From Rhipicephalus microplus (lineage: Eukaryota; Arthropoda; Arachnida; Ixodida; Ixodidae): 64,000 nucleotides of DNA. Below, piece by piece: positions 13,143 through 24,153 of the stretch. Position numbers and translations under genes: made by a program. The DNA is taken from NCBI RefSeq assembly GCF_043290135.1, contig NC_134700.1, forward strand, positions 238,190,088 to 238,254,087, written 5' to 3'. The first letter of the stretch is position 1; every line of letters starts with the position of its first letter. The notes beneath the pieces are model-generated. The model made no database searches and was not told the DNA's origin. It saw nothing but the letters and a program-made list of their open reading frames with translations.

Positions 13143-13298
13143 TCCGATGGAGGCGGAAATGTTGTAGGCCCGTGTGCTCAGATTTGGGTGAACGTTAAAG
13201 AACCCCAGGTGGTTTAAATTTCCGGAGCCCTCCACTACGGCGTCTCTCATAATCACATAGTGGTTTTGGGACGTTAAACCCCACATATCAATCAATCA
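13143..13298 (+). mobile_element. 5'-truncated Ruka-like SINE
   Basis: It carries the SINE body from GATGGAGGCGGAAATGTTGT through CCCCAGGTGG and the GGAGCCCTCCACTACGGC block to GGGACGTTAAACCCC and an ATCAATCAAT tail. The tRNA-like head with its promoter boxes is missing, as expected for a 5'-truncated insertion. It closely matches the copy at 30.2 kb, so it is fairly young. Confidence 0.85.
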
Positions 13299-13639
13299 TT
13301 GTTTCTCAGTCATAAACCCACCAAGATACTAGATACCTGCATTACATCCCCTCTCCCAAAATAAATAAATAAAATAAAACACACACACACACGAACACAA
13401 AAACCTTTCTTTAGCGTGCTTATTGCTTGATAGGAGCTCTTTGAGCGAGTTGGCGGATAATTTGCGTATGTAATATGCGTTGGGAGGCTAGTTGGTACGA
13501 CATTTAAACGAATAAAACTGCGCGAGTGACGGGACACAAGTGGAATCAGTTGACAGGACCGCCACCGAATGCCATTCTTATTGAGTAGCCATGCCATTCT
13601 TATTGCCATCTTAATGCCATTCTTATTGAGTATCGGAGC

Positions 13640-13760
13640 CATGCCATTCTTTTTGAGTAGTTGATAACCTCCAATAAAATCTTTCGATATTCTTTATTCA
13701 GCAATTTTAACATGGCCGACGGGACTCCGTCAGGGCCCGGAGAAACTGATGGAATGCTAT
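13640..13760 (-). mobile_element. Degraded LINE reverse-transcriptase fragment
   Basis: On the minus strand near 13740-13690 the translation reads SPGPDGVPSAMLKLLNKEY, which is the APGPDGIP...LK signature at the start of non-LTR reverse transcriptase domains. The frame continues only a short way into ILLEVINYSK before decay. No further reverse transcriptase motifs could be joined, so this is a small remnant. Confidence 0.5.
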
Positions 13761-15104
13761 CTACTACCTCTGTTCATTCAGAAAGTCGTTATCACTTGGG
13801 GCATGCTTTGGTGGGGAAGATAACTGGGAAGAAAAGTGCTGCTCTAACCCCTTACCAATGATATCTAATGAATCTTTGATTGATGTGTCACTAACACAGT
13901 TGGTTTCTTTTTCTTCGTATGGTACACCTCCAAGAGTTCACGGGCTCCTTTGTTCCAGCTTCTTGCTTGAATTTCGGCCTCACGGAACGTCAGCTCTCAC
14001 ACGAATTTTCGGCAGTGGTATGAAAAACGAGCGCCATCTGCTTCCTTTTGATTTTGCGTATACTCCCTTAACCGCTCATAAAGCAGCGGCCTGTTAGCCC
14101 TATGTACGACTTTCCGAAAGACAGCGATATGTCGTACACCACTCCCTACACAGATTTAACATAGGACGATGCACGCTTATTCGAGCATCTCTTTTTCTCG
14201 CTGTCCTAGCTGCTTTGTTGTGCAAGAGCAAAGCTGTGCAAATCACCATTGAAGCTAACGCAGCTTTCATTTGCACGCAGTTTTGTTTGAATGACAAACC
14301 ACTGCACTCTCAGAGTGACAGTCTGCTCAAGGACTAGCTAAAGAGCTCTAGTTCATACTCCTTGAAGCTAACGGCGATGCTGACTTCAGAATAGTGTGCG
14401 TGAACTGCTTATATTTCGTCACTGTTGAAAACATTAGTCACAACCAAATCTCAAGTATCCATCAACATGAGAGTATGAAAGACGTCTTCAGGAAGTTGCT
14501 AAACTATTGATGGTGGAGCCATAAAAATGACGTTGAATCACGAGAAGCATGGTTTCTTAATCAGTTGAACAGTGTATGAGACGCTGACATCTGTTGCGTG
14601 ACTAATGATGCTGCAGGTACCTTAGCTTAACGCTGGGCTGATATTGCTTGCTTTCATGAGACTATCTTTCATGCAACCTGGCGATGAAACCAGTTGCAAA
14701 ACCACATGGAAGTCAGCACTCTGTCATATTTCAGATAGCAGGACATTAGTTTATTATTTTTTCTGATTATTTTATGTAATTTGTTTTCCAACTCCAATTT
14801 TATGTCCCGTATTTCAACCAGTTCAGCTGCTTCTTCGTTTGTCTTGTTGCGCTGTTTCAGTTTACTATTGACGAACCAACTTGCCTAATCCTCAAAGCAA
14901 AGTTGACATTTGCAGGTCGGTCATGTACAATCTGAAATATCATTGTGAACATACAAGCTAAGATGTGACACAATATTTTTGCCCAAAATAATGTGAGGTA
15001 GTAAACAAATCAAAACAACAGATACTGTTTGTAGGCATGTGACAGCAGAAATGGTACAAAGTTTGCCATACTTCGAAATATCCCGTCTGAATACATTTGT
15101 ACTT

Positions 15105-15560
15105 CATTTATTTGAACGCTTCCACGAAGCCAGTTTTCCTGTTATTGCGCCCTTCACGTTTTTTTGTCGAGCAATGGGGGTTTCGGCTTGCTGATGAGGT
15201 GTACTGGTGATAGGTGACACGGCCCCTTTGATCGTAGGAGCTTAGGGCGTCAAGTATGTGCGGCGACGCAGGACACGGCGTCACAACGAAGGTGTCAGTC
15301 TCAGATGTCGCGCTTACATAGCCGCGTGTGCTCGGACACAACCATCTGGCACTTGTGGTTGCACCGACGGGTTGCAACGAGACGACGACGAGGAGAACGT
15401 CACCAAGCTCAGGGGCGGATCAACGCTCGAACTGGTTTTGTGGCGCTGACGACACACCACTGGCCGTCGGGCCACCGCTATCTGAAGCGGCAACTCGAGA
15501 CGACCGCCGGAAGGGTCGGCACTGGGGGGAGGCTTTATAGTCGCTCGAGGAAAACGCCAC
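15105..15560 (-). mobile_element. Possible solo LTR or orphan transcription unit
   Basis: On the minus strand a TATA-like GACTATAAAGCC lies near 15541-15530 in a GC-rich block, and an AAATAAATG polyadenylation-like motif follows about 420 bp downstream near 15110. No recognisable protein is encoded between. A TATA box and poly(A) signal in one short GC-rich block suit an LTR. No TG...CA ends or target duplication were confirmed, and a non-coding transcription unit is equally possible. Confidence 0.3.
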
Positions 15561-17439
15561 TCGCGACGCTCCAACCGACGAGGCAACAAAGGTACGCATG
15601 CTTTTTGTGAACGCTATTTCTCTTCCATTCCGGGCAAGCTTTAACCAGCATGCTAGCACCGTTTGTACAGGTTTTGGCAGGAAAAGAGCTAGAACCGATT
15701 TGTCTGAGGTGTTCATAACTATAGCGCAAGGCACAACTTTGCAAGTTCGTCTACTAGGCGCGCGCTTTCCTTAGATACCGTTATAGGTACAACCCGTTTA
15801 CTTCAGTCGAAGTGCAACGCGATGAGGATTAATGTACGTGTCACGTGATCGACAAGTCGTTGCCACGCTAACATTCTCTCTAGAGCTCAAATGGAAGTTT
15901 TCCAGACCCACTGCTGCTATTAAACTAGATCATCTATTCTTATGAGCACACATGGAACTTTGACGCCTTTTGCTGGAATCAATATATTTACTGTGTACAC
16001 TTTATACTTGCTAAACATTTACTTAATTCAGATGCGGCCTAGTAGCTTAATTTCCAAAGCGTTTTAAAATTGCGTTATTTATTCATTATTCTATCTTACT
16101 GATGTAGTATGCGCGGTCAACCAGTGCATATGTTGAGGTGAATATTTCAGCCCCTAATAACGGGGAAGTGTCATAGCAATATGTATAACAGGGCAACCGA
16201 AAGTTATGGCATATTTGTTTGCGATATATTCGCTATTAGTTCTTATCTACACGTGTGCGTTTCTGAAAAGCACTGCTATTTTTTCTTCAATATTGTGTAC
16301 CTTTAGATAATGTACTCCTCTACATTGAACTAGCGTGGCAATCAGTTCTTGAAAATATTAGGCAGTGATTATGATGCTTGTACAATTGTACACAATCGCC
16401 CTGTACGAATTATGGGATGACGCATGAGTCATATTGTCATTGCCCCCATTATTCTATTTATGTCAGCTGCAGACAGAATGCCCTTACCAGAAATATCCAT
16501 TACGATAAAGCCTGAAACAAAAAAAAAATACGTTAAGCCGAAATAACCCATGAGATTCTGATGCGTTTTCAAACAAGTACAGCGCTCGAACAGAGCATTC
16601 ATCACCCAGACATTTCAAGTTGTAATGTTGCCATGGCTACATTTGTGGCTTGGAGTTCTTTGAACCTTGCGTTTCGAAATGTTAAGTGCTTTGAGTGGGT
16701 AGAACTATACCGATTTTTTCACATTACCCTGGCCAAACGAAATTCCAACACTAGGAAGCTATGTTTTGCGTTAGGAAAATGACCATTTGGGCAGGTTGGA
16801 TATGAATATGCATTTTCGGAATAAGCTGCGCGAGAACGAAGGAACATGGTGCAAGTAATGCAGACATCCGTGATGCATGTTATTTATGATGTTGGGTCCT
16901 TTTTTTTTCACTGCTCATTTCAAAATACATACATTTCTGCGTTACACATTTGGTTCTATAGATAAGTGGTTGCGACAGTGGGGCTCTTGCATCTAATTAT
17001 GAATATTATGACCGTTCTGTCGTAGTGAATCATAGCCACTTGTCTTGTGCCCTGCTCCAATAAAGTCTCGCACATGTCGCAAAAGGTGTAGTCGGAAGAG
17101 AGGACAGCGTCACCCTCAGCATGTAGCATGGCCTTGACCACAGACTTGCGTTATTATCAGTTGGGCTTGGTTCCAATGCCTCTTTGTTTTAAATGCGAAG
17201 CATTTCTTAGCAAACTTTGGCGACTTTGAGCGTATCTATCTATCTAGCCGCTTACGTTTTGGTGCTCTCATGGTCACCCCCTTAACTTGGCGTGAAACGA
17301 AATTAGCGTGAGAGGGTAAGATGGTTTGAAGAATATGACGCGCTGGTCAAGACATGAATATTATCACAATCCCGTCGCGTGCGTTGTCAAACACTTCCCG
17401 CCAGACAGGGGCACATACCCACGGGTAGGTATGTGCCAC

Positions 17440-17700
17440 AGGTGATTCACACTTGATATCTACCCAGGAACGATGAAAACATACATGGGCAATTTTGACA
17501 CGTGAGCGTTAAGAAATACCCGACATCGGTAGCGTCGACCCGACGAATGCAAAGAATAAACGTCAGTGTTAAGAAAAATCTGACATAGGCAGCGTTGGCC
17601 CCCCGATGAGTGCAAATAATAAATTTCAGGGTCCCAGCAGGAATCGAACCCAAGCATTCTGCGTGGCAGTCAAGCATCCTACCACCGAGCTAATCCAGGT
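17440..17700 (-). mobile_element. tRNA-derived SINE of a second family
   Basis: On the minus strand it starts with an A-box-like TAGCTCGGTGGTAGGATGC (about 17692-17674) and a perfect B box GGTTCGATTCC (17650-17640). A body with two diverged repeats of a GCATTCG/GCACTCA...TATTC/TATT...ACGT type segment follows. The acceptor stem does not pair and there is no good anticodon arm, so this is not a functional tRNA. It is unlike the Ruka-like copies elsewhere in the window. Confidence 0.6.
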
Positions 17701-18434
17701 CTCAAAACTACCTTTCAAATAGACGCTAATCTTCGTGAAACGTGAATAGTGGTTGCAGTGGTGCCTACCCAATTTTATAAACATTACATATGTACACCTT
17801 TGATACAGCCGTCACGTCGGGTTAACGTCCATTGTGGTTAGGTGCCATGTGCTGCAGTCGATTTATGTAGCCGTGTTCAGGGCCCACATCTTCACGAGGA
17901 TAAGCGCTTCATATCAACTTCTAGTGTTGCTAATACGCATGTTCTAGTTGTCACCATTGCGCAAGTGCAAACAACTGGTTATATAAACATCTTCAACTCT
18001 TTGACACATGTCTGTGCGTGCAACATTTTTACATATATTTAGCACCATTGCATGACATGTCGCTCAATATAAAAACTTGCAACACGGTAGCCTTCTCTCC
18101 GCATGCTTCACATAACGTCGATTCCCAAGAACACTCTGCCAATTTTTTTTAGTGCCGAGCAATGAAAGACTGAACATAGTAATTATGAAAATGTGATCGA
18201 CAGCGTTTGGAGAAAAAAGCTCCATAAGTTTAACAGGGCAACTATGACAAGGTATAGCTCTGGTTGCACTTACATTCGCAATTCAATACGATACCGCGGG
18301 ACGGTTGAACTATGGCGACATTACGTTGCAGCACTAAATTACGTGTCCTTCGTATTTCATTCCATGTCCACGCACATGTAACTGCAATATTTTTTTTTCT
18401 TGGAATTTACAAGTGACCCCTTTATTTTAGGTTC

Positions 18435-21400
18435 ATGAAAGAGAGAATGGCTGGTATTGCCCACCTCCTGCTTTTCGCTGCCCTTTTCGGTGGTAAGTAT
18501 TCACAAATCCACATTAAAGAAACTGCGTAATAACGTGTTAACAGCAACTGTCAGAAACTATTCAGTTCACGAAGGATGATGTAACAGCACACAATTTACG
18601 CGAATCTGCTATTTGACTAACTAGTTGTACAATTCACTGGTATAATGATTGTACACGGCAGCATTTAAACGCCAACATAACTTGTTTGGGAACGCTAAAG
18701 AAATGGTGTTTCGTTCGCATTTACAGCTTCCTGGGCGGGTGGCGCAAAAGATTCCAATGCATTCATGGACCTAATCCTTCTCCAGAAAATGCCAAACCTT
18801 GTGCGATCAAACTCGAGACTGTTTCCGAATGTAACCATCCCGGAATTTAAGTTCAAGGTAAGGTTGCACTGCTACCTCGTGGAAAATATTTTGTTTTTCA
18901 TATAGTACGTGGTGTTCTATGTGTCCTTCTGCCCCCAGTTCCCTTTTTTGCATAATGTTCCTTAAGTACCATCCATTAATACATGAGCAATGACAGCTTC
19001 ACTTCAGGGAAGTGTATAAAGAAAGGATAACTTTTACGCGAGTTCGGGATCTTAATCACTTTTCTATTTTGCTAAAATTCGTCCTTATGTTCAGTATATT
19101 TGCTTGCCATGTTTAGAGGAATATGTTTTTGAAAAAAGGAAGCGTGAATCGAAGTCTATAATAATTTAAACGCTGGCCTCATAACGACTTCAGCATTTCC
19201 CATCATGTATTCAGAAATAGTCTTTAGCGTTTCTGGTTTTTGGCACGACAAACATGTGCACTTTGTCCAGCCTTACTGTTGGCTGCTTCAGACGGGTAAT
19301 CAGCGTACTTTAACCTTTATTGTCCTTCAATGTCCACTTGAAGCATGGTTTCAAATGAAGTACATTTCTACATGATAGCATCTGAGCTCGCCGCCGGTAA
19401 ATCAGAAAGCGATTCATATAGCTGACATATATAAAACAGTGCTTGTTGTGTTCATGCCCGTTTGTTTTGGAATCCAGGTTGAGAATACGCGGGGTCTCAA
19501 TCGTGACCTCAAGGTCAAGATGAAGGAAGGAGCGGTGAGAGGTTTCGATACCGGCATTCGCCGTACCACTGACTGCAACCCACCTGCACCCGTAGCATTC
19601 AACGTTAGTGTCTCCTGTATTCTCAACTTCAACGGCCTCTACACCACCTTCGTCGCAAAGGTATGTGCTCTTGCAGGTAATATAAGCATAAGAACATCCT
19701 AATTGCAGACTAATAAGATTGCCTACTTCGTGAACATTATCGCAACATAAGCAGGACCCCTACCTTTTACAGCGAAAGCTGTCATGGGATTACAACAGGA
19801 GATTTTGATTGCTAGTCATTCTTCGCCACCCCTGCTGCCGCCACCGGTGTCTGTGACCCGCGTTTAGTAAAAAAAAGAATACCCAGGGTGAGATAGGATT
19901 TTAACCAGGGCCCTCTGCGTGGCAATTGAGGAGCCAATCACAGACTTGTGCCTGTGATCAGAAGTTTTTCACGAAAAGATCCTATACTGGTGCCATGCTA
20001 GAAGTCATGCAAATATATGGTATATACAGTGCAACAAAAGTGTGAAATAATGACCAGGCACAACGCAATGTGAAATGCATCATGAATGGGCCATTCTTCA
20101 TTCTCGTCAGCCACAGCATCAACAAAGTTGAAATAATGCGTAAGAGATTTGTGGCGGGTACATCGCTTCTACTCAGAACGATGAATGTAGGCTTAATAGA
20201 TGCCAACTAACTTTAAAAAATATGATGATTCATTGCGTAGTGATTACTTTGCAAGTGTTCTTGTATTTGTCGCTCGAATGGAATTTACAGTGGAACCTTT
20301 TAGCCTTCTCAGTGACTGTGTGGCGTGTTTCAACCCAGGCCTGGTTTCTTTAAAAAAATAGTCTTTCTTAGGATACTTCAACGCAAAGATTTCAGTCTGT
20401 CTGTCTGTTGATGACTGTCCAGCCATTCAGGAACTCGATGAAAATTTAAGCTTGTGCTCAAAGCCCCCCAATATTAACCTAATATCATACTTGTGAACAT
20501 TATCAACTAAAAAAAAAATAGTACGCTTACTTGAGACGCAACATCAACGTGTTAGGCAGTGCCTCTTTTCATATAGAAACTGCACAGATACGTAATTCTA
20601 AAGACTGAAATGTTCATTAGGCTGTGCTGACAATGCGACGCTATGAACGAAAAGTGGGAGCTTCCTACGCTTCACTAAAAACTTCTGCAGCTTTAACTAA
20701 AACGACTCTGCACAGCCACCTACCAGTGGTTCTGCGTTATTAAGTAACTTTCGTTTCTTCACATTACTGCCAGATGGCGCCATATCTCAAGCAGTGCCTC
20801 CAGATAGAGAAGACTATCGTCTTTCAACGTCCTTTGTAGAGACGCACGGAGATGGGCGGCCAGTTTTTTTGTTTTTTTTTCTTTCTCATTATTCCCGTGA
20901 ATTTACAGTTCAAGCTAACCGATCTTAAGTGAAGCGTTCATAAACATGAATGTTTCTTTAGTTTCTGTACAAGCTAAGAAAATTCATTGCGAATGTCGCT
21001 AGAAGTCACATTATGTGGGCCCATTTATATCACGCATTCAAACACGCGTTGATTATAAAAAATATTATAACCTGGATGCAAAGCTCTACTCAACGTTCAC
21101 GCTGAAATATTCCGTGCACACTCTGCTATAATCGCACAACCCTCAAATGTCTGGAGACGCACCACAAATATGATTGAACCACAGAAAACCGTTTTACCTT
21201 CGCAACGAAAGAAATAGTCTCACTGATGCACAAAGCTGTCCGACCCATGACGTCCGTCTGCTGCGTGCGCCCGTTGATGTAGGCTTCAGCACATCCCCCT
21301 TTGGGGAGGATACGACACAGGCTGCTAAACTTGTATCTGACTACATCGAAACTGGGAAACATGCATTGAAGGCTTCTCGTGGGTGTAGCTTCCGCACAAG

Positions 21401-22519
21401 AACTGCAGTAGAAATCTAACAAAATAATTGTGCCACGATAGAGTACCTAACCTATTGGAATGGCGCATTGCCTACAGTTTGCATGCCTGCGCAAAACTAC
21501 CTAATTTACGGTGGGAGAAACATTTAGTGTAATATCGGGTAGGTTTTGCAGTTCTTCAAGAATATTCGTAATTTACTTGTGCATTAAATATTACAAGCAG
21601 CGTTGTAGCTTGAAAAGATACTTGTCAATGCAGTTTTGAAATATAAATTGATTTACCTTCTAGAATCAGTTTCTACAGTTTGCTTTTCGTTGTAGACGCT
21701 GCGTCGTGATCCCGCTTCGAGCTTCGGGGGCTTCGTTAGGATATAAACGATTATGAAAACAACACTTGTATTCTGAGATTTAGAAAGTCGGGATTTATCT
21801 TCAGCCTTCCACAACAAGCTGTATTCACGCCATGAAAGTGACTGTTGATTGTTATTCCGCGTCGGGGCAAATCCTTGGCAAACAATATCGACACACAAAA
21901 GCTCCAAAAATTCAGCAGTAGGCTGAGTGCTTCCTACTGTAGGCCTTCTAAGTTGATTCTGCCCGGAGGGCCAGCCATAATGACGCGTATTCGCTTGCCA
22001 TATTGCCTCACAGTTCTGAGTACACAACCTGCAATCTAACGTGTTAGACAACACTACACCTTACAACTACTGAAACAAAAACTCGGAAGATGAGTGACTA
22101 CGCGCTTTTGATTTACCATATTTATTGAACACGCATCCCGAGCCTGGGGAGAGCCACAGGCTTAAAAAATAAGGCATCCATTGAACGTTTTCGTTTCGAT
22201 GTGTTCGCAGACTGAGGGCGACAACCTCCTGGGCACCGAGAAGCGCGTTCCCGTCAACGTGACCGTCGTCGATACCACGGGACGCTTCGAAGCCACGTCA
22301 GCTACCGGACGGGCAGGCGTCGTGCGAACTTTCCACATCGACAAGATCAGGCTGCGCACTACTTACGGCGACAACCTGCACCTCAACGACGCACGCAAAA
22401 CGGAATTCCTTCGCCAGATCGAAGAGAAAGTGACGGCTGTGCTGTACGATGCTCTTTACAACGAGTACATGCACCTTCTCAACCGTGCACTAGATGGGCT
22501 GCGATTTCCCAATCCCTGA
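18435..22519 (+). CDS. Small secreted protein, group 7 allergen/TULIP-like (paralogue 1)
   Basis: Four coding exons: 18435-18492, 18727-18857, 19478-19660 and 22211-22519 (681 nt, 226 aa), all GT-AG. Start MKERMAGIAHLLLFAALFG is a signal peptide; the in-frame ATG at 18447 is an equally good start. The mature part opens with a helix-like segment (NAFMDLILLQKMPNLVR), then alternating strands (KFKVENTRGLNRDLKVKMKEG), GFDTGIRR and a probable disulfide pair C96/C110. It ends in a long amphipathic helix (LRQIEEKVTAVLYDALYNEY). Size and helix-sheet-helix order recall arthropod group 7 allergen/JHBP-type lipid carriers, but no diagnostic motif proves it. There are several N-glycosylation sites (NVT, NVS). 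A possible 5'-UTR acceptor ends at 18430, so an upstream non-coding exon is likely. AATAAA lies at about 22803. The next gene is its tandem paralogue. Confidence 0.85.
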
Positions 22520-23540
22520 GTCGGCGATGTCTGTGATTGCCACAGTACATGATATTAGTGAATGTGCGGACATAATAGCAACAAAGTCCGCAGCCAGGCG
22601 ACAAGGTTTCGGAATGGCACCACAGTGGCACAAGTGCTGCAAAGATGAATGCACTCAAACAGAGGAGCCGAGAAGAGCATTTCTTTTTTTTTCTTTAAAT
22701 TATTATTCATATTAAGAAAAACGATTTTGCGTGCCAAACCTATTGTTTATGCTATAAGATCACTTCACAATCATGCTTTTTATAAGTTGCAATAATTGAA
22801 TCAATAAAGCTTTTAACACACGTCCATACTACAACTCTGTTGTTTGTTGCACCAACCAGAGAACGATGCGACTGCATTAAGCACTGTTTCGCAATTGGCA
22901 GGTGTAGTTTACTGATTGTTTCGCACGTTAACATATCATTCATTTGCAATGGTGGACAAATCTCACTGAAAATGTCAAGAAATAAGAACACTCAGAAGCG
23001 CCAACGCATGCGGATTCCAGTGATGTTATTTCATTTTTGACTGAAGGAGCGCGAACAACAAAGATGCAGTCAGACAAACGTGAGGACCTTGACAAAGTCA
23101 CAGCCTGAAGCTTTTTTGCGTCATGGAACCTAAACATGGCTCTGGTCTTGAGACGCAAACAATGTCTTCTCACATTATAAAGACTACAAGATGTGTTAGC
23201 AAAGTGCTCAACTTTCACATTGAATCGAAATGCCATTTTCGCTGTTACTCACTTTCTAAAAACTTTCGCCGCGAAACCCCTTAGTTTGAGACAAGAGACA
23301 TCGCTTCGGATGAGGGAACGTAATTCCTCCAATCTGAATCACAGGATACAGGTGAGGAATTTCTTTCGCGCGTTCATTTGGCCGACTTGTACACCGATGG
23401 TGGTTTCAGAGGGTCTTGCGTTGCCTTCGTGCACGAGTCTTGTGACGTGTCGGGTAGATCTGCAACCGGAGAGCGGAATTTGCCGAGCATCGGTGAAGCG
23501 AACACAGTAGACGTACGGAGGGAAGGCTAGACCAGCGCTG
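22520..23540. other. 3' UTR and intergenic spacer between tandem paralogues
   Basis: It holds the 3' untranslated region of the first paralogue with an AATAAA at about 22803 and then about 700 bp with no recognised feature before the putative first exon of the second paralogue. Confidence 0.55.
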
Positions 23541-23557
23541 CATCGGTGCGACTACGT

Positions 23558-23596
23558 TCAGTCGAGTGGAAGGCGCTGAATGATACAGCTCGTGAG
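23558..23596 (+). promoter_or_regulatory. Probable initiator and 5'-UTR exon of paralogue 2
   Basis: An arthropod-type initiator TCAGT (23558-23562) is followed 34 bp later by a consensus GAG/GTAAGT donor (exon end 23596). A matching acceptor (TTCACAG, ending 24137) lies 16 bp upstream of the start codon at 24154. This suggests a short non-coding first exon. No TATA box is seen at the right distance. Confidence 0.4.
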
Positions 23597-24153
23597 GTAA
23601 GTACCCGAATCAAACCATGGGCTTTTTATTGAAGAACGCGCTTGAGCTTCGGAAATGCTAATAGTATTAAGAACCTTAAAACTACCTTTTGAATAACTTG
23701 CATTGTTGATACATTCTGCACCACCGCATGACAGCAGATATTATGTGGAAAGTGGGAATGTTTTGCGCATCTTCGCATGAGGCCGCTGACACGCTCATCA
23801 AACCACTAGCAATAACAAAGTGATCTATGACATAAACAGCACTATATACTGAAAACACCATAGTAAAAAAGAGAAAGGTCAGTTGAAATAACATACTGCG
23901 AATATATGATATCAGTGTTTCGGAATCGCAAGCTACTGTCACAAGTACTAAGCGCTTTCGAGGCCCCCCAATGTGAGCCTGTGCATGTGTATTCTATTTA
24001 CTCAGGAACTTTCATGGGTCTCTCCGTAATGCAGTGCAGTGAACATGATTAAGTCAGCTCACACGTTTGTAGAAAAAAATTACCCAGTATGCCACTTGTA
24101 CTAATTTCGTTTATGGTCATACGACTGTCATTCACAGATTACCTGCATCCATT

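Larger units (their letters stand above)
11883..18434. other. Intergenic region, mainly repeats
   Basis: This lies between the 5' ends of the nucleotidase (minus) and the first small secreted-protein gene (plus), which are divergent. It must hold both promoters, but no clear TATA box was found within 250 bp of either ATG. It contains a truncated SINE, a degraded LINE fragment, a possible solo LTR and a second type of tRNA-derived repeat, listed separately. Nothing convincing was seen from 12.0 to 13.1 kb, 14.1 to 15.1 kb or 15.6 to 17.2 kb. Confidence 0.6.

Noticed and set aside
17640..17692. Possible tRNA gene
   Set aside because: A and B boxes are good but the acceptor and anticodon stems do not pair, so it is a SINE head.
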